A DNA stretch of 23,007 bases from JAJQBJ01 sp964387095 (GCA_964387095.1 CAYLVH010000020.1:1-23007), one strand, 5' to 3'; numbered from the stretch's first letter, positions 11,777-19,724 are shown. The notes: a model not told the origin generated them from the sequence alone. Program-made: numbers and translations.

Positions 11777-12424
11777 TTATTTCGCCAGATCCTTCAGCTT
11801 CTCCGGGTTAATGAGGGTCAAAGACCGGTAGCCGGTCTGCAAGATGCCCAGCCGGGCAAAGCTGTTTAAAATCCGGCTGACCGTCACCCGGCTGACGCCA
11901 ATGGCGGTTGCCAGCTCCTCCTGGGAGGTGTGGATGGTCGTCCTACCGGTGAAGCTGTTCACCAGCAGCCGGGCCAGACGCTGGTCGGCCTGGAGAAAGG
12001 TGGCGTCGTCCAGCTGATCGGAGAGCAGCCGGACGGTGCGGGCCAGATATTTTAACAGGGCCATGGCGATTTCCGGCTTGCTCCGGATGATCTCGGTGAT
12101 CTGCTTCTGGTCGATGGAGACCAGACTGCACTTGGTCAGAGCCACGGCGGTGGAGACTCTGGGCCGCTGATCGAAGAAAGCAGCCTCTCCGAAGAGGCTG
12201 CCGCATTGATAGTCGGTCAGCAGCTTTTCGGAGCCGTCCTCGGCGCTGATATAGCTGCGCACTCTGCCAGAGACGATGTAATAGAAATGCTCGGCGGGGC
12301 TGTCCTGGAGATAGATGATCTGACCGGGGGAGTAGAGGGAGGGCGTGGAGCTTTGGGCCAGGGGCTGCCAGATGGTTTCAGGCAGCTGGAGCTCTGTTAA
12401 GCTGAAATAATCCTCTCGTTTCAT
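11777..12424 (-). CDS. Crp/Fnr-family transcriptional regulator
   Basis: 215-residue regulator with an N-terminal cyclic-nucleotide-type beta-roll (about 20-125; SPGQIIYLQDSPAEHFYYIVSG spans 32-53) and a C-terminal winged helix (about 145-215). The recognition helix reads GVSRVTVSRIL (176-186): where CRP and FNR have Glu in SRET, this has Val180, predicting a target different from TGTGA or TTGAT. Only Cys74 and Cys99 occur, so there is no FNR-type cluster. The frame extends 21 codons further upstream, but the start at 12424 is chosen because GGAGG lies directly before it and the promoter occupies the extension. It is divergent from leuC across 124 bases. The ligand is unknown. Confidence 0.9.
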   Translation of the reverse strand: MKREDYFSLTELQLPETIWQPLAQSSTPSLYSPGQIIYLQDSPAEHFYYIVSGRVRSYISAEDGSEKLLTDYQCGSLFGEAAFFDQRPRVSTAVALTKCSLVSIDQKQITEIIRSKPEIAMALLKYLARTVRLLSDQLDDATFLQADQRLARLLVNSFTGRTTIHTSQEELATAIGVSRVTVSRILNSFARLGILQTGYRSLTLINPEKLKDLAK

Positions 12425-12441
12425 GAGAACCTCCGGTGAAC

Positions 12442-12465
12442 TTACAATTTTTCTTTTGATTGTAA
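12442..12465. promoter_or_regulatory. Inverted repeat, candidate operator of the Crp/Fnr gene
   Basis: TTACAAT (12442-12448) and ATTGTAA (12459-12465) are perfect 7-base inverted repeats separated by 10 bases. The right arm contains the -10 of the regulator's own promoter on the - strand. Spacing and symmetry suit a Crp/Fnr-type dimer, and the divergent leuC promoter is close, so autoregulation or shared control is plausible. Confidence 0.45.
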
Positions 12466-12487
12466 CATACTTTACATTTTTGCACAA
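12459..12487 (-). promoter_or_regulatory. Promoter of the Crp/Fnr gene
   Basis: Read on the - strand: -35 TTGTGC (12487-12482), 17-base spacer, -10 TACAAT (12464-12459) with TGT before it, an extended -10. The transcript would start near 12452, about 28 bases before the chosen start codon. Confidence 0.65.
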
Positions 12488-12494
12488 GGAATTC

Positions 12495-12526
12495 TGCTAT
12501 GATGAATATAATTCAAGGGAATTCCC
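12495..12526 (+). promoter_or_regulatory. leuC promoter region with palindrome
   Basis: Two overlapping -10 candidates exist: TGCTATGAT (extended -10, hexamer 12498-12503) and a perfect TATAAT (12507-12512). Neither has a good -35 at normal spacing; TTTACA (12471-12476) and TTGCAC (12480-12485) are each 21 bases away. The palindrome GGGAATTCCC (12517-12526) lies at the expected transcript start, a suitable repressor site. There is no room for a T-box leader. Confidence 0.5.
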
Positions 12527-12548
12527 CTTTATGGAGGAGGCTATTTAT

Positions 12549-13808
12549 ATGGGAATGACAATGACCCAGAAGATTATGGCTGCTCACGCGGGTCTGGATT
12601 CTGTGGAACCCGGCCAGCTGATTGAGGCCAAACTGGATTTTGTTCACGGCAACGACGTGACTACGCCTGTTGCCATTGGCGTGCTGAATGAGTACGGCAT
12701 TACGGAAGTGTTTGACAAGGATAAAATCGGCATTATCCTGGACCACTATACCCCCTGCAAGGATATTAAGGCGGCGCAGCTCTGCAAGATTGCCCGGGAT
12801 TTTGCCAAGGCCCACAACATCACCCATTTCTATGATGTGGGCGAAGTGGGCGTGGAACACGCCTTCATCCCGGAAAAGGGCCTGGTGATCCCCGGGGATA
12901 TGACCATCGGCGCGGATTCCCACACCTGTACTTATGGAGCTTTGGGCGCGTTTTCCACCGGCGTGGGCTCCACGGACATGGCGGCCGGTATGGCGACCGG
13001 CCTGAACTGGTTCAAGGTGCCCTCTGCCATCAAGGTCACCCTGACTGGTAGGCTGAAGCACTATGTCTCCGGCAAGGACGTCATGCTCCACCTGATCGGC
13101 CTGATCGGCGTGGACGGCGCCCTGTATAAGTCCCTGGAGTTTACAGGCGACGGAGTTGCCCAGCTGTCCATGGATGACCGCTTTACCATTGCGAATATGG
13201 CCATTGAGGCCGGCGCCAAGAACGGGATCTTCCCGGTGGATGACAAGACCCTGGCGTATTTGAAGGGACGCACCCCCCGCCAGCCGATGATTTATCAGGC
13301 GGATCCTGACGCTGTTTATGAGCGTGAGGTGGTCATCGACCTGAGCACACTGGAGTCCACCGTGGCGATGCCCTACTTGCCGGGCAACGCAAAGCTGGTG
13401 AAGGACGTGAAGGGCATTCCCATTGACCAGGTGGTGATTGGCTCCTGCACCAACGGCCGCATCAGCGATATGCGGGCTGCTGCTGAGATCTTGAAGGGCC
13501 GTAAAGTCGCCGACGGCGTCCGATGCATCGTCCTGCCCGCCACTCAGGAGATCATCAAGGAGATGATTCAGGAGGGCATTTATATGGAGCTGCTGGATGC
13601 GGGCTGCGCAATTTCCACGCCAACCTGCGGCCCCTGCCTGGGCGGCCATATGGGCTGCATGTGTGAGGGCGAGGTCTGCGTCTCCACCACCAACCGCAAT
13701 TTCGTGGGCCGAATGGGCCATGTGGATTCCAAGGTCATTCTGGCCAGCCCAGCTGTGGCTGCCGCTTCCGCAGTTGCCGGCTGCCTGGCTGATCCGGCTG
13801 ATCTGTAA
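12549..13808 (+). CDS. leuC: 3-isopropylmalate dehydratase large subunit
   Basis: Aconitase-family subunit that with LeuD isomerises 2-isopropylmalate to 3-isopropylmalate in leucine synthesis. The 419 residues fit the shorter LeuC/homoaconitase-like type found in Clostridia and archaea. The [4Fe-4S] ligands are Cys300 (VIGSCTNGR), Cys360 and Cys363 (TCGPCLGG). The frame runs back to 12423, but ATG 12549 has GGAGGAGG (12533-12540) 8 bases upstream and matches the family N-terminus MGMTMTQKI. It is followed 17 bases later by leuD. Relatives in this group act on dimethylmalate or homoaconitate; the linked leuD and leuB make leucine synthesis the best call. Confidence 0.94.
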   Translation: MGMTMTQKIMAAHAGLDSVEPGQLIEAKLDFVHGNDVTTPVAIGVLNEYGITEVFDKDKIGIILDHYTPCKDIKAAQLCKIARDFAKAHNITHFYDVGEVGVEHAFIPEKGLVIPGDMTIGADSHTCTYGALGAFSTGVGSTDMAAGMATGLNWFKVPSAIKVTLTGRLKHYVSGKDVMLHLIGLIGVDGALYKSLEFTGDGVAQLSMDDRFTIANMAIEAGAKNGIFPVDDKTLAYLKGRTPRQPMIYQADPDAVYEREVVIDLSTLESTVAMPYLPGNAKLVKDVKGIPIDQVVIGSCTNGRISDMRAAAEILKGRKVADGVRCIVLPATQEIIKEMIQEGIYMELLDAGCAISTPTCGPCLGGHMGCMCEGEVCVSTTNRNFVGRMGHVDSKVILASPAVAAASAVAGCLADPADL

Positions 13809-13825
13809 GAAAGGGGAGAGGATTT

Positions 13826-14314
13826 ATGTCTAAAATCTATGTCTATGGCGACAATGTGGATACCGATGTCATCATTGCCGCGCGGTATTTGAACGATCCC
13901 AGCGAGGCCAATCTGAAGGCGCACTGCATGGAGGATATTGATACCCAGTTCTCCAAGACGGTGGAGGAGAGAGATATCATCGTGGGCGGCGCCAACTTTG
14001 GCTGTGGATCCTCCCGGGAGCACGCGCCCTTGGCCATCAAACTTTCCGGAGTGAAGTGCGTCATCGCCGCCTCCTTCGCCCGCATTTTCTACCGCAACGC
14101 CATCAATATCGGCCTGCCCATCATGGAGTGTCCTGAGGCTGCCGCGGCGATTCAGCCCGGCGACACGGTTTCTGTGGACTTTAAGACCGGCAAGATCGTG
14201 GACGAGACCCAGGGCAAGACCTTCCAGGCGGTCCCCTTCCCGGAATTTATCGAGGGAATTATCGAGAACGGCGGCCTGATGAACGCGCTGAAGGCCCGGG
14301 GCCTGGCGAAGTAA
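13826..14314 (+). CDS. leuD: 3-isopropylmalate dehydratase small subunit
   Basis: 162-residue swivel-domain partner of LeuC that completes the active site. The family pattern is clear: YGDNVDTDVIIAARYL near the start, then GANFGCGSSREHAPLAIK and ASFARIFYRNAINIGLP. The length is typical of the short archaeal/clostridial type. The RBS AAGGGGAGAGG (13811-13821) precedes ATG. leuB follows with 14 bases between stop and start. Confidence 0.95.
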   Translation: MSKIYVYGDNVDTDVIIAARYLNDPSEANLKAHCMEDIDTQFSKTVEERDIIVGGANFGCGSSREHAPLAIKLSGVKCVIAASFARIFYRNAINIGLPIMECPEAAAAIQPGDTVSVDFKTGKIVDETQGKTFQAVPFPEFIEGIIENGGLMNALKARGLAK

Positions 14315-14328
14315 GGGAGGATTTTCAA

Positions 14329-15408
14329 ATGGGAACTTATAAGATTGCAGTGATCCGAGGCGATGGTATCGGACCTGAGATCGTCAACGAGGCGGTTGAA
14401 GTCATCAAAAAGGTGGGCGAACGCTTCAGCCATACGTTCTCCTTTGTGGACGTGGACATGGGCGGCATTGCCACCGACAAGTACGGCGTCTCCTATCCTC
14501 AGGGAACCGCTGAGAAGTGCAAGGTCTGCGACGCGGTCCTGCTGGGTGCCGTAGGCGGCCCAAAGTGGGGGCCTGACCGCCCTGCTGAGGAACGGCCTGA
14601 GACTGCTCTGTTGGCCATCCGCAAGGATTTGGGGCTGTTTGCCAACCTGCGCCATGCCACGTTGCGCCCTGCCCTGGTGGATGCCTGTCCTTTGAAAAAT
14701 GAGATCGCCTCCAAGGGCATGGACGTGATGATGGTGCGTGAGTTGATTGGCGGCGTCTACTTTGGCAAGCGGGAACGCTATGAGACCCAGGATCGGGGAG
14801 TGGAGTGCACCGACCTGATGGCGTACTCTGAGATGGAGATCGAGCGCATTGGCCGAAAGGCCTTTGAGCTGGCCATGAAGCGCCGCAAGAAGGTCTCCTC
14901 GGTGGATAAGGCCAACGTGTTGGAGACCTCCCGCCTGTGGCGGTCTGTCATGCACAGGCTGGCTCAGGAGTATCCTGAAGTGGAGTACGAGGACGTTTTG
15001 GTGGACAACGCCGCCATGCAGCTGGTGCGGGATCCATCCCAGTTTGACGTGGTGGTCACCGAAAATATGTTTGGGGATATCCTCTCCGACGAGGCTTCCA
15101 TGATCACCGGCTCCCTGGGCTTGCTGCCCTCCGCCTCTATTGGGGCTACGGCGCCCGGCCTGTATGAGCCGATCCATGGTTCCGCCCCGGATATTGCGGG
15201 CCAGGACAAGGCAAACCCCATTGCCACCATTCTTTCTGTCGCCATGATGTTCAAATATTCCTTCAATCTTTCCCAGGAGGCGGAAGCCATCCAGACTGCG
15301 GTGGACAAGGCGTTGGCGGACGGCTGGCGCACCGCAGATATCGCCAAGGAGGGTGAACCTGGCATCGGTTGCAGGAAAATGGGACAAGTCATTCGTGAAA
15401 ATCTCTGA
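14329..15408 (+). CDS. leuB: 3-isopropylmalate dehydrogenase
   Basis: NAD-dependent oxidative decarboxylase giving 2-oxoisocaproate, the last dedicated step before transamination to leucine. The 359 residues match the family. Motifs include IRGDGIGPEI near the start, LLGAVGGPKWG, RELIGGVYFGKRE, the catalytic Lys/Asp segment SSVDKANVLETSRLWR, and the cofactor region GDILSDEASMITGSLGLLPSAS. GGGAGGA lies 7 bases before ATG, directly after the leuD stop. It ends the leuCDB message; leuA is not in this window. The stop codon sits within a predicted terminator hairpin. Confidence 0.96.
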   Translation: MGTYKIAVIRGDGIGPEIVNEAVEVIKKVGERFSHTFSFVDVDMGGIATDKYGVSYPQGTAEKCKVCDAVLLGAVGGPKWGPDRPAEERPETALLAIRKDLGLFANLRHATLRPALVDACPLKNEIASKGMDVMMVRELIGGVYFGKRERYETQDRGVECTDLMAYSEMEIERIGRKAFELAMKRRKKVSSVDKANVLETSRLWRSVMHRLAQEYPEVEYEDVLVDNAAMQLVRDPSQFDVVVTENMFGDILSDEASMITGSLGLLPSASIGATAPGLYEPIHGSAPDIAGQDKANPIATILSVAMMFKYSFNLSQEAEAIQTAVDKALADGWRTADIAKEGEPGIGCRKMGQVIRENL

Positions 15409-15443
15409 TATCCAGGCTAAAGCCGGGAGATTTTGGGATTTTT
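15398..15443 (+). terminator. Probable terminator overlapping the leuB stop
   Basis: AAAATCTC (15398-15405) pairs with GAGATTTT (15427-15434). An inner GGC/GCC stem with loop TAAA (15415-15424) stacks inside after an asymmetric loop, and TTTTT follows at 15439-15443. The left arm includes the last codons of leuB. Confidence 0.55.
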
Positions 15444-15475
15444 ACATAGAGATTTGAAATTGCGGAGAAAAAATA

Positions 15476-15504
15476 TTGCATTTTTTGAGACGGGGCGTTA
15501 TAAT
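15476..15504 (+). promoter_or_regulatory. Sigma-A promoter of the aminotransferase gene
   Basis: -35 TTGCAT (15476-15481), 17-base spacer, perfect -10 TATAAT (15499-15504). The transcript should begin near 15511, which rules out starts further upstream and supports GTG 15541. Confidence 0.8.
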
Positions 15505-15540
15505 ATGACCCATAAGTTAGAAGACATGGGGGAATTGATT

Positions 15541-16746
15541 GTGAAAGAGCTTTCTGCTATTGCGTCCAAGGTGCAGGCGTCTACCACGGTTGCCGTGGAC
15601 ACCAAATTTAAGGAAATGAAGGCCGCAGGCATCAACGTGATCGGCTTTGGCGCCGGTGAGCCTGACTTTGCCACTCCTGATAATATTAAACTGGCCGGCA
15701 TCAGCGCTATTATCAACAACCAGACCAAGTACACCGCTGCCGCCGGCATGCCCGAGCTGAAAAAGGCAGTCTGCTGCCGTCTGAAAGAGGACTGCGGCCT
15801 AGACTATGAGCCTGCGAATATTGTGGTTTCCTCTGGCGCGAAGCATATTGTCTATGTGGCTCTGCGCACCCTGGTGAACCCCGGCGATGAGGTCATCCTG
15901 CCCGCCCCCTACTGGGTTTCCTATAAGGAGCTGATTCAGATGGTGGGCGGTGTGCCGGTGATCATCCACTGCGAGGAGGATGCTGGCTTCAAGATGACCC
16001 CCCGGCAGCTGGCTGCGGCCTGCACGGAAAAGACCAAGGCTTTGATCCTGAACAATCCCTCTAATCCCACGGGTATGCAGTATGGCGAGGAGGAGCTTCG
16101 GGCTTTGGCTGAGGTCTGTAAGGAAAAGGATTTGTATGTCCTGGCCGACGAGATCTATTATAAGCTACTCTACGATGGACGGACCTTCACCTCCTTTGCC
16201 TCCCTGAGCCAGGATGCCAAGGACCGCACCATTGTGGTCAATGGTGTTTCCAAGTCTTACGCCATGACCGGCTGGCGAATTGGATATGGCGCTGCGCCTG
16301 CCAACATCGCCAAGATCATGTCCAACTATCTGAGCCATTCCACCTCTGCCGCAAGCACCATTTCGCAGGTGGCCTCTGTAGAGGCGTTGCAGGGTAGTCA
16401 GGACACCATCGAGGGCATGCGCCAGGCCTTTGAACAGCGCCGCAACCACCTGGTGGAGCGGCTGAACGCCATTGAGGGCGTTTCCTGCATCGTGCCTGAG
16501 GGCGCTTTCTACGTCATGATGAACATTGAGAAGCTCATCGGCAAGACCCTGTTCGGCAAGGAGATCAAGGATGCGGACGATTTCTCCGCCCTGTTCCTGG
16601 AGAAGGGCCTGGTGGCGGTTGTCTCCTGCGTGGGCTTTGATGCCCCCAATTTTGTCCGCTGGTCCTACGCAACCTCTATGGAGAACATCGACGGCGGAAT
16701 GGATCGCCTGGAGAAGTTCCTCCGTGAGGAGGCCACTGAGGGCTAA
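15541..16746 (+). CDS. aspB: Aspartate aminotransferase-type enzyme (class I, I-beta)
   Basis: 401-residue PLP enzyme, most like bacterial aspartate aminotransferases that interconvert aspartate and oxaloacetate with glutamate/2-oxoglutarate. Visible features are GFGAGEPDFATP near the N-terminus, NNPSNPTGMQY, ADEIYYKLLYDG, the Schiff-base lysine Lys238 in GVSKSYAMTGWRIGYG, and a C-terminal Arg in FVRWSYATS for the substrate carboxylate. GTG 15541 is chosen: GGGGGA lies 7 bases upstream, it matches the family start (KELS), and the promoter lies just before. The open frame to 15433 is not coding. Substrate choice (aspartate or another amino acid) cannot be settled from sequence. It has its own promoter, so it is not strictly part of the leu operon. 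Confidence 0.9.
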   Translation: MKELSAIASKVQASTTVAVDTKFKEMKAAGINVIGFGAGEPDFATPDNIKLAGISAIINNQTKYTAAAGMPELKKAVCCRLKEDCGLDYEPANIVVSSGAKHIVYVALRTLVNPGDEVILPAPYWVSYKELIQMVGGVPVIIHCEEDAGFKMTPRQLAAACTEKTKALILNNPSNPTGMQYGEEELRALAEVCKEKDLYVLADEIYYKLLYDGRTFTSFASLSQDAKDRTIVVNGVSKSYAMTGWRIGYGAAPANIAKIMSNYLSHSTSAASTISQVASVEALQGSQDTIEGMRQAFEQRRNHLVERLNAIEGVSCIVPEGAFYVMMNIEKLIGKTLFGKEIKDADDFSALFLEKGLVAVVSCVGFDAPNFVRWSYATSMENIDGGMDRLEKFLREEATEG

Positions 16747-16764
16747 AAATATTTCAGCAAAAAG

Positions 16765-16812
16765 TTGACAAATCGGCTTGCTTTATGATAGAGTATTAAG
16801 GCAAGCTGATTT
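16765..16812 (+). promoter_or_regulatory. Promoter candidate overlapped by a 12-bp-arm inverted repeat
   Basis: A perfect TTGACA (16765-16770) has a weak -10 TAGAGT (16789-16794) 18 bases away. AAATCGGCTTGC (16770-16781) and GCAAGCTGATTT (16801-16812) are inverted repeats with one G-T position and a 19-base spacer, so they flank the -10. This suits an operator. As RNA the arms could also form a 12-pair stem ending the upstream aminotransferase message, though no T run follows. Confidence 0.55.
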
Positions 16813-16833
16813 GGCGCTTTTAAATAATGGAAT

Positions 16834-16924
16834 AGAAGAGGGAGTAGTCATAAGTGTGTCCCCAACAATCGCGGCTGCGGGCAAAGCTTTGTACGGCAGT
16901 CTGGAGGCACAGCCAATCTCTTTT
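16834..16924 (+). ncRNA. yybP-ykoY-type manganese riboswitch (candidate)
   Basis: The conserved 5' element is recognisable as GAGGGAGTAG (16838-16847). The closing stem AGAAGAGG (16834-16841) pairs with TCTCTTTT (16917-16924), including two G-U pairs. TGTGTC (16855-16860) pairs with GGCACA (16906-16911), and an inner GCTGC/GCAGT arm carries the self-complementary CAAAGCTTTG. The 3' element CAGCCAATCTC also fits. This family binds Mn2+ and commonly precedes P-type cation ATPases, matching the next gene. Recognition is by eye, not by a covariance model. Confidence 0.75.
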
Positions 16925-16932
16925 GAATGGTG

Positions 16933-16997
16933 ATGAGACTTTTCATACAGTATTTTCCAGGGAAAATGGGGAATATTGTATGAAAGGTCTCATTTTT
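16933..16997 (+). terminator. Long hairpin terminator, probable riboswitch expression platform
   Basis: Bases 16933-16958 pair with 16968-16993 over 26 contiguous pairs including four G-U, around the 9-base loop AGGGAAAAT, and TTTTT closes it (16993-16997). It starts 9 bases after the riboswitch closing stem, so metal binding could control whether it forms. The 54 bases from 16998 to the ATPase start region hold only the RBS. Confidence 0.8.
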
Positions 16998-17061
16998 ATA
17001 CGCTCCTGGAAAAATAAATCAGTTGTGACCAAATCGCTTCAAGTTTTAAGGAGGAATCACT

Positions 17062-19695
17062 GTGAAAGAGTGGTACCAACAGACTAAGGATGAGGTCCTG
17101 ACAGGACTGAACACCCGCCGGGACGGCCTGACTTCTGAGGAAGCGGCTAAGGTTCTCCGGGAGAAGGGGGAAAACGCCCTACAGGAGGGGCAAAAAAAGA
17201 GCACGCTGCAGGTGTTTTTGAGACAGTTTGCGGATATACTGGTCATCATCCTCATCGTTGCCGCCATTATTTCCGCAATATCTGGCAATTTGGAGAGCAC
17301 CGTCGTCATTCTGGTGGTCATCACCATGAATGCTGTGTTGGGGACCGTGCAGCATGTAAAGGCGGAAAAATCCCTGGAGAGCCTGAAATCCCTGTCATCA
17401 CCCAATGCCAAGGTGATCCGGGACGGGCAGAAGATGGAGATCCCTTCCAAGCAGGTGGTCCCTGGGGATATTATTGAGGTGGAAGCTGGCGACCTGATTG
17501 TGGCGGATGGCCGCATCCTGGAAAATTATTCCTTGCAGGTCAATGAAAGCTCCCTGACCGGCGAGTCCACCAATGTGGATAAGCGGGACGTGGAGCTGGA
17601 GGGGGAAATCGCCCTGGCAGACCGGGTGAACATGGTTTATTCCGGCAGCCTGGCCACCTATGGCCGCGCCGTTATGGTGGTCACCTCCACCGGCATGGAG
17701 ACGGAGATCGGCAAGATCGCCGGCTTGATGAACGCCACCCAGGAGAAGAGCACCCCCTTGCAGGTCAGCCTAGATCAGTTCAGCAAGAAGCTGGCAATCC
17801 TGATTATGATCATCTCCGCGCTGGTGCTGGCCCTGAGTCTGTACCGGGGAATGAGCATCCTGGATTCCCTGCTCTTTGCTGTGGCCCTGGCCGTGGCCGC
17901 CATTCCGGAGGCCCTGGGCTCCATCGTGACCATTGTGCAGGCTATGGGCACCCAGAAAATGGCCCGGGAGAACGCCATCATTAAGGATTTGGCAGCCGTG
18001 GAGAGCTTGGGCTGTGTCTCCGTGATTTGTTCGGATAAGACTGGTACCCTGACCCAGAACAAGATGACCGTCCAGAAGATCTATGTGGGCGGCGAGATAT
18101 TAGAGGCCAGCCAGATGGATCTCCGCAACCAGCTGCACCGTTACATGCTCTACAATGCGGTTTTGACCAACGATTCCAGCATTGTGGACGGCAAAGGGAT
18201 TGGAGACCCCACCGAATACGCGTTGCTGGAAATGTTCCACCAGGTGACGGGACTTAAAGAGCGGGGAGACCAGCTGAACCTGGACGAGGATACGCTTCGG
18301 GAAGCGGTGAGCCGCATCGACGAGGTGCCCTTTGACTCTGACCGCAAGCTGATGAGCACCAAGCACCTGATCCACGGCGTACCTACGGTGTTCACCAAGG
18401 GCGCGGTGGATGTCCTGCTGGATCGCTGTGTGGCAATCCGCACCAATGAGGGGGTCTGTCCCATCACAGACGGGGACCGGGCGGCGATTCTGATGGAGAA
18501 TCAGCGTTTTTCTGAGAACGGTCTCCGGGTGCTGGCCTTCGCCTATAAGGAGAGCGACGAAGAGCTGACGGTTGAGACGGAATATCAGTATACCTTCCTG
18601 GGGCTGATCTCTATGATGGACCCGCCCAGGGAGGAGTCTGTGGCGGCAGTTGCCGATGCAAAGCGGGCCGGAATCCGTCCCGTCATGATCACCGGTGACC
18701 ATAAGATCACCGCAACCGCCATAGCAAAGCAGATCGGGATTTTCCAGGAAGGGGATATCGCGGTCACCGGCGTGGAGTTGGACGCCATGAGCGATGAGGA
18801 GCTGGACGAGAAGATCCAGAAGATCTCCGTTTATGCCCGGGTTTCCCCGGAGAATAAGATCCGCATTGTGGACACTTGGCAGCGGAGGGGGAATATTGTC
18901 GCCATGACTGGCGACGGAGTGAACGACGCGCCTGCCTTGAAAAAGGCGGACATCGGTGTTGCCATGGGCATCACTGGCACGGAGGTCTCCAAGGACGCGG
19001 CGTCTATGATTTTGGCAGATGACAACTTCGCCACGATTATCAAGGCGGTTTCCAATGGGCGGAATGTCTACCGCAATATCAAAAACGCCATCCTGTTCCT
19101 GCTTTCCGGAAATATGGCCGCCATCCTGGCTGTGCTCTACACCTCTCTGACTGCAATGCCGGTGCCCTTTGAGCCGGTCCACCTGCTGTTTATCAACCTG
19201 CTGACCGACTCGCTGCCTGCCCTGGCCATCGGTATGGAGCCCCCTGAACGGGATCTGCTGAAGCAGAAGCCCAGAGATCCCAAGACTGGAATTTTGACAA
19301 AGGACTTCCTGACCCTGATGCTGGTCCAGGGTGTCATGATTGCGGTTCCCGTCCTCTCTGCCTTCTATGCGGGCCTTCAGGTGGATGCCGCCACCGCCAG
19401 CACCATGGCCTTTGCCACTCTGACCCTGGCCCGGCTGTTCCATGGCTTTAACTGCCGCAGCACCCATTCCATCTTCAAGCTGGGATTTAAGAACAATTGG
19501 TACAGCCTGGGTGCCTTCCTGTTGGGGGTCTGCCTCCTGGCGGTGGTGCTCTTTGTCCCGGTTATGGAGGGACTGTTCAGTGTCAGTGTTCTCACCGGCT
19601 ACCAGATCGGTATGATCTGCCTCCTGGCGGTGGTGCCCACGGTCATTATCCAGATCGTGAAGATCATCCGGGAGACGATCACCGGGAAGGTTTGA
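17062..19695 (+). CDS. P2A-type cation-transporting ATPase (Ca2+/Mn2+ export)
   Basis: 877-residue membrane pump of the SERCA/PMR1 class. The order is N-terminal cation ATPase domain, TM1-2, actuator domain with LTGESTNVDK, TM3-4 with AAIPEAL, phosphorylation site DKTGTLT (Asp325), nucleotide domain with FTKGAVD, the TGDGVNDAPALKKADIGVAMG hinge, and TM5-10. TM6 keeps NLLTDSLP, so site II is intact. The position matching SERCA Glu771 is Ala687 (GNMAA), and that matching Glu908 appears to be Arg791 (LARLFHGFN), the pattern of single-site bacterial Ca2+ pumps. GTG 17062 has AAGGAGGA upstream. The manganese riboswitch candidate in its leader suggests Mn2+ export in vivo; Ca2+ remains possible. 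Confidence 0.93.
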   Translation: MKEWYQQTKDEVLTGLNTRRDGLTSEEAAKVLREKGENALQEGQKKSTLQVFLRQFADILVIILIVAAIISAISGNLESTVVILVVITMNAVLGTVQHVKAEKSLESLKSLSSPNAKVIRDGQKMEIPSKQVVPGDIIEVEAGDLIVADGRILENYSLQVNESSLTGESTNVDKRDVELEGEIALADRVNMVYSGSLATYGRAVMVVTSTGMETEIGKIAGLMNATQEKSTPLQVSLDQFSKKLAILIMIISALVLALSLYRGMSILDSLLFAVALAVAAIPEALGSIVTIVQAMGTQKMARENAIIKDLAAVESLGCVSVICSDKTGTLTQNKMTVQKIYVGGEILEASQMDLRNQLHRYMLYNAVLTNDSSIVDGKGIGDPTEYALLEMFHQVTGLKERGDQLNLDEDTLREAVSRIDEVPFDSDRKLMSTKHLIHGVPTVFTKGAVDVLLDRCVAIRTNEGVCPITDGDRAAILMENQRFSENGLRVLAFAYKESDEELTVETEYQYTFLGLISMMDPPREESVAAVADAKRAGIRPVMITGDHKITATAIAKQIGIFQEGDIAVTGVELDAMSDEELDEKIQKISVYARVSPENKIRIVDTWQRRGNIVAMTGDGVNDAPALKKADIGVAMGITGTEVSKDAASMILADDNFATIIKAVSNGRNVYRNIKNAILFLLSGNMAAILAVLYTSLTAMPVPFEPVHLLFINLLTDSLPALAIGMEPPERDLLKQKPRDPKTGILTKDFLTLMLVQGVMIAVPVLSAFYAGLQVDAATASTMAFATLTLARLFHGFNCRSTHSIFKLGFKNNWYSLGAFLLGVCLLAVVLFVPVMEGLFSVSVLTGYQIGMICLLAVVPTVIIQIVKIIRETITGKV

Positions 19696-19724
19696 AAATT
19701 TCTTTAAAAGCAGCAAAAGCGTCC

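Noticed and set aside
12423..12548. Upstream extension of leuC
   Set aside because: It overlaps the divergent promoter region; the RBS GGAGGAGG and the family start support ATG 12549.
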